A DNA stretch of 40,745 nucleotides from an uncultured Pseudomonadota bacterium (GTDB taxonomy: Bacteria; Pseudomonadota; Gammaproteobacteria; Burkholderiales; Usitatibacteraceae): contig CALEJW010000105.1 of the NCBI GenBank assembly GCA_937898635.1, positions 1-40,745 of the forward strand, read 5' to 3'. The translations under genes and the position numbers were made by a program. A model generated the notes under the pieces. That model made no database searches, had not been told where the DNA came from, and was given only the letters and a program-made list of their open reading frames with translations. This document shows positions 10,259 to 17,355 of this stretch, in pieces; position 1 is the first letter of the stretch, and the number at the start of each line of letters is the position of its first letter.

Positions 10259-10274
10259 GGTTCCACGTGGAACC
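10259..10274. promoter_or_regulatory. parS-like centromere site 1
   Basis: GGTTCCACGTGGAACC is a perfect 16-base palindrome. It matches the bacterial parS consensus TGTTTCACGTGAAACA in the central CACGTG and at 12 of 16 positions overall, with the paired T-to-C/A-to-G change that keeps the symmetry. Located 89 bases upstream of mnmG and near parAB and dnaA, as expected for a ParB loading site. The 10171-10358 gap holds nothing else I recognise apart from the second site. Confidence 0.85.
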
Positions 10275-10330
10275 GGCGCTTCCGGCTCCGCGACGGCGCC
10301 GGGCAAGGCTGCTCGCCCCTCGCGGGCGGG

Positions 10331-10346
10331 TGTTCCACGTGGAACG
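10331..10346. promoter_or_regulatory. parS-like centromere site 2
   Basis: TGTTCCACGTGGAACG carries the 14-base perfect palindrome GTTCCACGTGGAAC (10332-10345), the same core as the site 72 bases away (centre to centre). Both lie in the same gap between mnmG and the small secreted gene. Paired sites with an identical core next to parAB strongly suggest ParB binding. Confidence 0.85.
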
Positions 10347-10358
10347 CCGGCCGGAGAC

Positions 10359-10667
10359 CTACCGGTCCGTCGGGCGGCGCGCCACGCAGTGCCCGTAGCC
10401 CAGGGAGGCGAGCTCCGCTTCCGACAGGTTGGGGGCGCGCGACGCCGCGAGGAGCATGTGGGCCTGGACGCCCTCGAGCCAGGAGTCCGGAACCTTCTTC
10501 ACCTGGGTCGCCGGGTCCATGTTGGCGCGGAGCGCATACGCGATCGTCCGCGCCGTCTGGGTCGAGACGGACCGGCACAGGCGCTTCACCTTCTCGCTCA
10601 CCTCCTGCGCGGCGACCGGTCCGGCCCCCAGCACGAGGGCGAGAAGCAGGACGGGGGAAAACCTCAT
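10359..10667 (-). CDS. Small secreted protein, family not recognised
   Basis: 102 residues with a clear Sec signal peptide: MRFSPVLLLALVLGAGPVAA, with probable cleavage before QEVSEK. The mature part is about 82 residues, helical in character, with two cysteines (Cys31 and Cys94) near its two ends that could form a disulfide once exported. The ATG is preceded by TAGGAG, where the TAG is the mnmE stop, so translation is probably coupled to mnmE. I do not recognise a family. Codon use and GC resemble the neighbours. It interrupts the otherwise conserved mnmE-mnmG order. Confidence 0.75.
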   Translation of the reverse strand: MRFSPVLLLALVLGAGPVAAQEVSEKVKRLCRSVSTQTARTIAYALRANMDPATQVKKVPDSWLEGVQAHMLLAASRAPNLSEAELASLGYGHCVARRPTDR

Positions 10668-10678
10668 GGACGGGTCTC

Positions 10679-12025
10679 CTACTTGCCGATGCAGAAGCGG
10701 CTGAAGATTTGCCCGAGGAGGTCGTCGGCACTGACCACTCCGGTGATGCGGCCCAGGGAATGCTGCGCCAATCTCAAGTCTTCTGCAAACAATTCAAAGG
10801 CTTGCATGTCATTTTCCGCCCGCGCGAGGTGGGAATCCGCCTCGCGGAGAGCGACCAGGTGGCGCTCGCGCGCGAGGAAGAGCCCTTCGCCGGAAGGCCG
10901 CCAGCCCGCCACCTCGAGGAGCCAGCCGCGCAGTTCACCCACCCCTTCGCCCGTTTTCGCGGAGAGCTGGATCCCGACCTCGCCACGATCCCGGTCCGTC
11001 CGTCCCGGCGCGATGCGCGCGAGGTCGATCTTGTTGGTTACGCGGGCGAGCGGCAGCCCCGTCGGCAGCTGCCCGAGGATCCGCGCCTCCTCCTCGCGCT
11101 CGCCCTGCGCCGCATCGGTGATGAAGAGCGCGGCACCGGCCTTCGCGATCGCCTCCCAGGTTCGCGCTATTCCGATCCGCTCGACCTCGTCACCCGACTC
11201 GCGAAGCCCCGCGGTGTCGATCAGGTGGATCGGCACGCCCTCGAGCAGCACGGTCGCCCGCACCGCGTCGCGCGTCGTTCCCGCCACCGCCGTCACGATC
11301 GCGAGGTCCTCGCCCGCGAGCCGGTTGAGCAGGCTCGACTTGCCGACGTTGGGCCTTCCCACGAGGACGACGGACAGTCCTTCGCGCAGGACCGCTCCCT
11401 GCGACGCCTCGGCGAGCAGTCGCGCGAGATCCTCCCGCACCGAGGCAAGGCCGTCGCGCTGCGCGCGCCGGTCCGCGGCGTCGATCTCCTCTTCCGGGAA
11501 ATCGATGCAGGCCTCCACATGCATGCGCAGCCTGGTGAGGGCGGCGACCAGCGCCACGACGCGCGCGGAAAACTCCCCCGCCAACGAACGCGCCGCCCCT
11601 CGGGCCGCTTCCGCGCTCGCCGCGTCGATCAGGTCCGCGACACCCTCGGCCTGCGCGAGATCGAGGCGGTCGTTGAGGAAGGCCCGTCGCGTGAATTCGC
11701 CCGGCTCGGCGAGCCGCGCGCCGAGCCCCACGCAGCGGCGCAGGATCTCGTGCAGCACCACGGGGCCGCCGTGTCCCTGGAGCTCGAGGACGTCCTCTCC
11801 CGTGTAGGAGTGGGGCGCGGGAAAAGAGAGAGCGACGCCCTGGTCGAGGAGCTCGCCTTGCGGGCCGGAGAAGCTCGCGAGCGTCGCGTGGCGCGGCCGC
11901 GGAAGCGAACCCGTTACCTCCCGGGCGATCGGCGCGGCGAGCGGCCCCGAGAGCCGCACGATGCCTATGCCGCCGCGCCCCGGCGCGGTCGCGATGGCCG
12001 CGATCGTGTCGGGCGCCGCGCCCAC
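10679..12025 (-). CDS. mnmE: tRNA modification GTPase MnmE
   Basis: GTPase partner of MnmG in cmnm5U34 synthesis (old name TrmE). 448 residues with the N-terminal formyl-THF-binding domain (PGRGGIGIVRLSG near 15-27), a helical domain and an inserted G domain: G1 GRPNVGKSS at 223-231, G2 TTRD at 250-253, G3 DTAG at 270-273, then G4 TNKID. The C-terminal catalytic CIGK box is present at the very end. The start is a GTG at 12025, four bases after the yidC stop; no better start exists in frame. Confidence 0.97.
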   Translation of the reverse strand: MGAAPDTIAAIATAPGRGGIGIVRLSGPLAAPIAREVTGSLPRPRHATLASFSGPQGELLDQGVALSFPAPHSYTGEDVLELQGHGGPVVLHEILRRCVGLGARLAEPGEFTRRAFLNDRLDLAQAEGVADLIDAASAEAARGAARSLAGEFSARVVALVAALTRLRMHVEACIDFPEEEIDAADRRAQRDGLASVREDLARLLAEASQGAVLREGLSVVLVGRPNVGKSSLLNRLAGEDLAIVTAVAGTTRDAVRATVLLEGVPIHLIDTAGLRESGDEVERIGIARTWEAIAKAGAALFITDAAQGEREEEARILGQLPTGLPLARVTNKIDLARIAPGRTDRDRGEVGIQLSAKTGEGVGELRGWLLEVAGWRPSGEGLFLARERHLVALREADSHLARAENDMQAFELFAEDLRLAQHSLGRITGVVSADDLLGQIFSRFCIGK

Positions 12026-12029
12026 GGCG

Positions 12030-13736
12030 CTAGTGTCTTCCCTTCGCCTTCGCCGCCGCTTCCGCGGCGAGGGTGCGGTTGATGTGCCACTGCTGGGCGA
12101 TCGACAGCAGGTTCTGCACCACCCAGTACAGGACGAGCCCCGCGGGGAAGAAGAGGAAGAAGATGCTGAAGACGATCGGCATCGCGAGCATCACCTTCGC
12201 CTGCACCGGGTCGGCCGGCTGCGGGTTGAGCTTGGTCTGCACGAACATCGACACCGCGTAGATCACGGGCAGGATGTAGAAGGGGTCCGGCGCGGAGAGG
12301 TCCTGGATCCAGCCGAGCCAGGGCGCGTGGCGCAGCTCGATCGAGGCGAGGAGCACCCAGTAGAGCGCGATGAAGACGGGGATCTGGACGAGGATCGGCA
12401 GGCACCCGCCCAGCGGGTTGATCTTCTCCGTCTTGTAGAGCTCCATCATCGCCTGGTTGAGCTTCTGGCGATCGTCGCCGTAGAGCTGCTTCAGCTTCTC
12501 CATCTTCGGCGTGAGCACCTTCATCGCCGCCATGGAGCGTCCCGCCTTGTGGTTGAGCGGGTAGAAGACCAGCTTGATGAGGATCGTGAGCAGGATGATC
12601 GCCCAGCCCCAGTTGCCGACGAGCCCGTGGATGAACTTGAGCACCCAGAAGAGGGGGGCGGCGAGGATGTAGAGCCAGCCGTAGTCCACCACGAGCTCGA
12701 GGCCCGGCGCGATCTTCGCGAGCTTGTCCGTCTCCTGCGGCCCGATGTAGAGCGGCATCGTCACCGTGGCGCTCGCGCCCGGCGCGACCGCGCCCACGGG
12801 CACGATGACCCCGGCCGTGTAGAGGTTCTCGCCCACCTTGTTCGTGAAGTACTCGCGCTCGACGCCGCCCTTCGGGAGCCAGGCGGAGATGAAGTAGTGC
12901 TGCACGAGCCCGATCCAGCCGTCCTTCGCCTTCTTCGCGTGCGTTTGCTTCCCCTTCTCGATGTCCTTGAAGTCCACCTTCACGAACTTGGCCTCGTCGG
13001 TGTACACCGCGGGGCCGGTGAAGGTCGCCACGCCGGCGATCGCGCTCGTCTGGGCGGCCTCCTGGCTCGGCTGGTTGCCGTCGCGCAGGAACTGGAAATA
13101 GGCGAAGGGCGAGATCGGCGAGGCGCCGCCGTTCTTCACCTCGTAGCTCACGTCGATTTCGTAGCTGCCGCGCCGGAAGGCGAACTTCTTCACCACCTCG
13201 GCGCCGGCCGCGTCCTTCGCGACGAGCCGCACCTCCAGCCGGTCCTTCCCGGCCTCGAGGCCATAGGCGTCGGCGTCCGCGGCGTAGGTCGCCTTGTGCG
13301 TGGGCAGCCCCTCGCCGAGGAGCCCGGACTGCGTGACGAAGTACTGCTTGGGATCCGGCGCGAGGAGCGTGAGCGGCTTGGTCCGGTCCAGGGCGGAGAA
13401 GACCTTGAAGAGGGTCACGCGGCGGATGTCTCCGCCGGCGGTGTTCAGTTCCACCTCGAAGAGGTCCGTGCGCACGGTGACGGGCTTGCCCGTGGCCTCG
13501 ACCGGCGCGCTGGCGGGAGCCGCTGGCGCCGCGGCGGGCGCTCCCGGCACCGCGGCGGGTGAGGCGAGGTCCGTGCTCGGTGTCGGCGCCGTTCCCGTGC
13601 CGGGCTTCGCCGGGACACCGGCTACCTGGGTGGGGGGCAGGGGCGCCTTGGGCGCGTTGTGCTTCTGCCACGCGTCCCAGAGCAGGAGCGCGGAGAAGCT
13701 GAAGACCACGAAGGCGATGAGGCGCTGGATATCCAT
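12030..13736 (-). CDS. yidC: Membrane protein insertase YidC
   Basis: Inserts and folds inner-membrane proteins, alone or with SecYEG; known clients include ATP synthase subunit c. 568 residues: N-terminal anchor (about 5-22), a Pro/Ala-rich linker, a large periplasmic beta domain (about 65-340), then the conserved five-helix insertase core from about 350, with WGWAIILLTILIKLVFYPLN, followed by a cytosolic hairpin and PVFIALYWVLL, and ending in a basic tail. It lies in the universal rpmH-rnpA-yidD-yidC-mnmE order. Confidence 0.98.
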   Translation of the reverse strand: MDIQRLIAFVVFSFSALLLWDAWQKHNAPKAPLPPTQVAGVPAKPGTGTAPTPSTDLASPAAVPGAPAAAPAAPASAPVEATGKPVTVRTDLFEVELNTAGGDIRRVTLFKVFSALDRTKPLTLLAPDPKQYFVTQSGLLGEGLPTHKATYAADADAYGLEAGKDRLEVRLVAKDAAGAEVVKKFAFRRGSYEIDVSYEVKNGGASPISPFAYFQFLRDGNQPSQEAAQTSAIAGVATFTGPAVYTDEAKFVKVDFKDIEKGKQTHAKKAKDGWIGLVQHYFISAWLPKGGVEREYFTNKVGENLYTAGVIVPVGAVAPGASATVTMPLYIGPQETDKLAKIAPGLELVVDYGWLYILAAPLFWVLKFIHGLVGNWGWAIILLTILIKLVFYPLNHKAGRSMAAMKVLTPKMEKLKQLYGDDRQKLNQAMMELYKTEKINPLGGCLPILVQIPVFIALYWVLLASIELRHAPWLGWIQDLSAPDPFYILPVIYAVSMFVQTKLNPQPADPVQAKVMLAMPIVFSIFFLFFPAGLVLYWVVQNLLSIAQQWHINRTLAAEAAAKAKGRH

Positions 13737-13778
13737 CGGGAGGGCGGGCTTCAGCAGGGACTCGGATTCAGGCCGGAA

Positions 13779-13988
13779 TCACGGGACGGGATCGTACCCG
13801 CCCGGGTGCCAGGGATGGCAGCGCAGGATGCGCCGCGCGGCAAGCCACGAACCCGCGAGCGCGCCGTGGCGCTCCAGGGCCTCGATGGCGTAGTGCGAGC
13901 AGGTGGGCGTGAACCGGCATTGCCGGCCCCACCACGGCGCCAGCGCGTACTGGTAGGCGCGGATGATCGCGATGAGGACGCGGCGCAC
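13779..13988 (-). CDS. yidD: Membrane protein insertion efficiency factor YidD
   Basis: Small peripheral membrane protein that aids YidC-dependent insertion. The family motif CRFTPTCSHYAIEAL, then GSWLAARRILRCHPWHPGGYDPV, is fully present. I place the start at the GTG at 13988 (69 residues, MRRVLIAIIRAYQY), preceded by GGAG about seven bases upstream and one base after the rnpA stop; the frame is open to 14054, but that would overlap rnpA by 65 bases with an atypical N-terminus. Confidence 0.95.
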   Translation of the reverse strand: MRRVLIAIIRAYQYALAPWWGRQCRFTPTCSHYAIEALERHGALAGSWLAARRILRCHPWHPGGYDPVP

Positions 13989-13989
13989 G

Positions 13990-14352
13990 TCATCGCTCCG
14001 CGGCCACCCGGTCCAGCAGGGCACCCACTTCGGCAACCCAGGCTGCGGCGTCACCGCGCGCGAAGGCCTGCCGCGGCGCGATCACGAGGTCGAGCCCGAG
14101 CCGCTTGGCTTCGTGCCGGCGGAAGACTTCGCGGGCAAGGCGCTTCAGGCGGTTCCGGTCCACGGCGCGACGGGCCAGGCGCTTGGGAAGGGCGAGCCCC
14201 AGGCGCGAGGCGCCGGGTACACCGGGAAGGATGTGCAGCAGGGAGGCGGTGCCGCGGATCTTCCGCGGGCTGCGCAGCGCGGCCATGAAGGCCCCGCGCC
14301 CCGCAAAGCGATGGCGCCTGGAAAGGCCCTCCTTCCGGGCGCCGCCGGTCAT
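13990..14352 (-). CDS. rnpA: Ribonuclease P protein component
   Basis: Protein subunit that helps the RNase P RNA bind and cleave pre-tRNA 5' leaders. 120 residues, highly basic. The RNR signature DRNRLKRLAREVFR follows LPKRLARRAV in the middle of the protein, and the N-terminal HRFAGRGAF matches the family. The ATG is eight bases after the rpmH stop, with GAGG between them. Family length and position agree. Confidence 0.96.
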   Translation of the reverse strand: MTGGARKEGLSRRHRFAGRGAFMAALRSPRKIRGTASLLHILPGVPGASRLGLALPKRLARRAVDRNRLKRLAREVFRRHEAKRLGLDLVIAPRQAFARGDAAAWVAEVGALLDRVAAER

Positions 14353-14359
14353 GCGGTCC

Positions 14360-14494
14360 TCAGACCGCGACGCGCTTGCGGCCCTTGGCGCGGCGCGCGT
14401 TGATGACGGCCCTGCCCGCGGCCGTCTTCATGCGCACGCGGAAGCCGTGCGTTTTCTGGCGACGCGTGTTGGAGGGCTGGTAGGTGCGTTTCAT
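14360..14494 (-). CDS. rpmH: 50S ribosomal protein L34
   Basis: 44-residue, very basic ribosomal protein, too short for routine open-reading-frame lists. Starts MKRTYQPSNTRRQKTHGFRV, continues with RMKTAAGRAVINARRAKGRK and ends RVAV, a full-length match to L34. First gene of the leftward cluster; a TATAAT box lies about 50 bases upstream on the minus strand. Confidence 0.98.
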   Translation of the reverse strand: MKRTYQPSNTRRQKTHGFRVRMKTAAGRAVINARRAKGRKRVAV

Positions 14495-14541
14495 GGGAAC
14501 CTCTATCGATCTGTCCGCCCATGGCGGGCGAAAAGCGAAAG

Positions 14542-14547
14542 ATTATA
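14542..14547 (-). promoter_or_regulatory. -10 element of the rpmH promoter
   Basis: A perfect TATAAT on the minus strand, 48 bases upstream of the rpmH start, in the 14495-14685 gap between rpmH and dnaA. No good -35 box stands at 16-18 bases (best TGGCGC), so activity may depend on other elements. Confidence 0.5.
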
Positions 14548-14601
14548 GCCGATCACCCCGGGCGGCGCCATCTTCCCGGCCGCGGGCGATCGCAATCGGC
14601 C

Positions 14602-14632
14602 TGTGGATAACCCACCCCATTCCCGATAGAAT
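14602..14632 (+). promoter_or_regulatory. dnaA promoter overlapping a perfect DnaA box
   Basis: TGTGGATAA at 14602-14610 is a perfect 9-base DnaA box (reverse orientation). Its bases 14604-14609 (TGGATA, four of six matches) form a possible -35 element, followed after 17 bases by TAGAAT (14627-14632, five of six). This suggests DnaA can repress its own promoter. The predicted transcript would begin near 14639, leaving a leader of about 47 bases. The box is certain; the promoter is inferred. Confidence 0.55.
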
Positions 14633-14685
14633 TGCGCTTCTTCCCGCAGCCCGTTTCTTCCCCGACTCCGCCGCCCGACGCCGAC

Positions 14686-16011
14686 ATGGATTCCCTCTGG
14701 CTTTCGCTCGTCTCCGAGCTCAAGAAGGACCTGCCGGCGCAGCAGTACGACACCTGGATCAAGCCCCTGCGCGCCGAGCGCCACGGCAACCAGCTTCGGG
14801 TCCTCGCGCCAAACCATCATGTCCTTCGCTGGATCCGCGCGAACCTCCTCGCGAAGCTCGAGACGCGCGCCGAGCGCGCGGCCGGCGCCCGGCTGCAGGT
14901 CGATCTCGTGCTGGACGAGAAGCCGGCGACGGAAACCGAGATCGTGCTCCCCGAGCCCGTCGCGCTCGCCGCCGAACGCCCGTCCCGCGACGAGCATCGG
15001 CTCAATCCCTCGTTCACCTTCTCCAACTTCGTGAACGGCAAGGCGAACCAGATCGCCCGGGCCGCCGCCGTGCAGGTGGCCGAGAACCCCGGCACCGCCT
15101 ACAACCCGCTCTTCATCTACGGGGGCACGGGGCTGGGCAAGACCCACCTCCTGCAGGCCATCGGCACCGACGTCCTCAAGCGCAACCCGCGCGCGAAGGT
15201 GCGCTACATCCACGCCGAGCAGTTCGTCGCCGACGTCGTGCGCGCCTACCAGCACAAGAGCTTCGACTCCCTCAAGCGCTACTACCGCTCGCTCGACCTC
15301 TTCCTCATCGACGACGTGCAGTTCTTCGTCGGCAAGTCGCGCTCCCAGGAGGAATTCTTCTACACCTTCAACGCGCTCTTCGAGGCGCACAAGCAGGTGG
15401 TGATCACGAGCGACTGCTTCCCGCGCGAGATGACGGGGATCGAGGACCGCCTGATCTCGCGCTTCGCCTGGGGCCTCACCGTCGCCGTGGAGCCGCCCGA
15501 GCTCGAGATGCGCGTGGCCATCCTCCTCAAGAAAGCGGAGATGGACGGCGTGCACGTGGACGAGGCGGTCGCGTTCTTCATCGCGAAGCACATCCGCTCA
15601 AACGTTCGCGAACTCGAGGGGGCGCTGAAGCGGGTGCTCGCCTACGCCCGATTCAACAACACCGTGGTGACCGTCGCGACCGCCCGGGAGGCCCTGAAGG
15701 ACCTCCTCGCCGTCCTCACGCGCCAGGTGTCGATCGAGAACATCCAGAAGACGGTGGCCGACTACTTCAAGATCAAGGTCTCCGACATGTACTCGAAGAA
15801 GCGCTTCCGCTCCGTGGCGAGGCCCCGGCAGGTGGCGATGGCGCTCGCGAAGGAACTCACGCAGCAGAGCCTGCCGGAGATCGGCGAGGCCTTCGGCGGG
15901 CGCGACCACACGACCGTCCTGCACGCCTGCCGCAAGATCCAGGAATTGCGCGACGCCGAGCAGGAGTTCTCGCGCGACTACGCGCAGCTGCAGCAGATAC
16001 TGCTCGGATGA
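14686..16011 (+). CDS. dnaA: Chromosomal replication initiator DnaA
   Basis: AAA+ initiator that binds DnaA boxes and melts oriC. I choose the ATG at 14686 (MDSLWLSLVSELKKDLPAQQ, 441 residues); the frame opens earlier with a TTG at 14632, but that codon lies in the predicted -10 box and adds a non-conserved stretch. Domain I is 1-75, domain II is short, Walker A GGTGLGKT is at 146-153, Walker B is LFLIDDVQF, and the domain IV box-binding signature GGRDHTTVLHACRKI begins near 404. No clear Shine-Dalgarno precedes the ATG. Confidence 0.97.
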   Translation: MDSLWLSLVSELKKDLPAQQYDTWIKPLRAERHGNQLRVLAPNHHVLRWIRANLLAKLETRAERAAGARLQVDLVLDEKPATETEIVLPEPVALAAERPSRDEHRLNPSFTFSNFVNGKANQIARAAAVQVAENPGTAYNPLFIYGGTGLGKTHLLQAIGTDVLKRNPRAKVRYIHAEQFVADVVRAYQHKSFDSLKRYYRSLDLFLIDDVQFFVGKSRSQEEFFYTFNALFEAHKQVVITSDCFPREMTGIEDRLISRFAWGLTVAVEPPELEMRVAILLKKAEMDGVHVDEAVAFFIAKHIRSNVRELEGALKRVLAYARFNNTVVTVATAREALKDLLAVLTRQVSIENIQKTVADYFKIKVSDMYSKKRFRSVARPRQVAMALAKELTQQSLPEIGEAFGGRDHTTVLHACRKIQELRDAEQEFSRDYAQLQQILLG

Positions 16012-16210
16012 GGCCGGCAAGCCCGGGAAAAGCTGTGGATCGATTTCCCGCCATGGGCCGGGCGCGGGCTTATCCACAGGTTCACGCCTCCGGCCGTACC
16101 TGCCGTCCCCAGCCCTTTCTTCACGCATCGCCTTGAAGCGAAAGACGAAACCGGTTTATCCCGCAAATACGCCGCCTCCTATCAACTACTAACTATTCAG
16201 AGATAACGCT
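16012..16210. other. Candidate replication origin (oriC) between dnaA and dnaN
   Basis: This 199-base gap holds a perfect DnaA box TTATCCACA (16070-16078), a seven-of-nine match TGTGGATCG (16034-16042), and a weaker TTATCCCGC (16156-16164). The last is followed by a GC-rich patch and then the only AT-rich tract here (about 16180-16208), containing CTACTA (16186-16191), which resembles DnaA-trio repeats. Genes diverge from this region on the two sides. No coding sequence is seen. A second box upstream of dnaA may belong to a bipartite origin. Confidence 0.6.
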
Positions 16211-17317
16211 ATGGTCAAGATAAAGGCGACCAACCAGGCCCTCCTCGCTCCCCTGCAGCACGTCACGGGAATCGTGGAGCGCCGCCACACCCTGCCGATC
16301 CTCTCGAACGTGCTGATCCAGGCGCACGGCGGCTCCGTCGACTTCGTGGCGACCGACCTGGAGGTGCAGATAACGGCCAAGGCCGCGCTCGAGTCGGGCG
16401 GCGCGGAGGGCTCGATCACCGTGGGTGCGCGCAAGCTCTACGACATCCTGCGCTCGTTGCCCGAGGATGCGGAGGTCGCCCTCGACGCGAAGGAAAACCG
16501 CATGGTGGTGCGGGCAGGCAAGAGCCGCTTCAACCTGCAGACGCTCGCCGCGGCGGACTTCCCGCGCATGGTCGAGTCCCGCGACGCCACGCGCACCCTC
16601 ACGCTCCCGCAGAAGGCCCTGAAGAACGCGTTGCGCCTCGTCCAGTTCGCGATGGCGGTGCAGGACATCCGCTACTACCTGAACGGCGTGCTCTTCTCGG
16701 TGGAGAAGAACACGCTGCGCGTCGTCGCCACCGACGGCCACCGCCTGTCCTTCGCCGCGGAGAACCTGGGAGAGGAGCACGAGAGCGTCGAGGCGATCCT
16801 CCCGAGAAAGACCGTGCTCGAGCTCATCAAGCTCCTGGGGGACACGGACGATCCCGTCACGCTCTCCATCGGGTCGAACCAGGTGCGCTTCTCGCTGGGC
16901 GGGATCGAGATCGTCTCCAAGATCGTCGAGGGGAAGTTTCCCGACTACCAGAAGGTGATCCCGACCACCCACCACAACCGGGTGACCCTCGAGCGCGTGA
17001 CGCTCGCCCAGTCGCTCAACCGGGCCGCCATCCTCTCCAACGACAAGATCCGCGGCGTGCGTCTCGTCTTCACCAAGAACGCGCTGTCGATCATCTGCAC
17101 CAACAACGAGCAGGAAGAAGCCGAGGAGGGACTCACCATCGACTACGACGGCGATCCCCTCGACATCGGGTTCAACATCTCGTACCTCCTCGACGTGCTG
17201 AACCACGTCGACTCCGAAACGGTGACCGTGACCATGGGCGACTCCAACTCGAGCGCCCTGATCCAGATTCCCGGCAACGACGAATTCAAGTACGTCGTGA
17301 TGCCGATGCGAATCTAG
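16211..17317 (+). CDS. dnaN: DNA polymerase III beta subunit (sliding clamp)
   Basis: Ring-shaped processivity clamp of the replicative polymerase. 368 residues, the usual length, made of three repeated clamp domains. Starts MVKIKATNQALLAPLQHVTG and ends in YVVMPMRI, matching the conserved final PMR-x motif. TLPILSNVLI and ATDGHRLSFA are recognised clamp motifs. It follows dnaA after the oriC candidate and precedes gyrB by 38 bases. Confidence 0.98.
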   Translation: MVKIKATNQALLAPLQHVTGIVERRHTLPILSNVLIQAHGGSVDFVATDLEVQITAKAALESGGAEGSITVGARKLYDILRSLPEDAEVALDAKENRMVVRAGKSRFNLQTLAAADFPRMVESRDATRTLTLPQKALKNALRLVQFAMAVQDIRYYLNGVLFSVEKNTLRVVATDGHRLSFAAENLGEEHESVEAILPRKTVLELIKLLGDTDDPVTLSIGSNQVRFSLGGIEIVSKIVEGKFPDYQKVIPTTHHNRVTLERVTLAQSLNRAAILSNDKIRGVRLVFTKNALSIICTNNEQEEAEEGLTIDYDGDPLDIGFNISYLLDVLNHVDSETVTVTMGDSNSSALIQIPGNDEFKYVVMPMRI

Positions 17318-17355
17318 CGCCCAGCGCGAGGCCGGTCCGAAACCACGGGAAGAGA

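Noticed and set aside
14632..14685. Longer dnaA starting at TTG 14632
   Set aside because: The codon lies in the predicted -10 box, and the added 18 residues are Pro-rich and not part of the usual DnaA N-terminus.
16034..16042. TGTGGATCG as a strong DnaA box
   Set aside because: Two of nine bases differ from consensus; kept only as a partial match within the oriC candidate.
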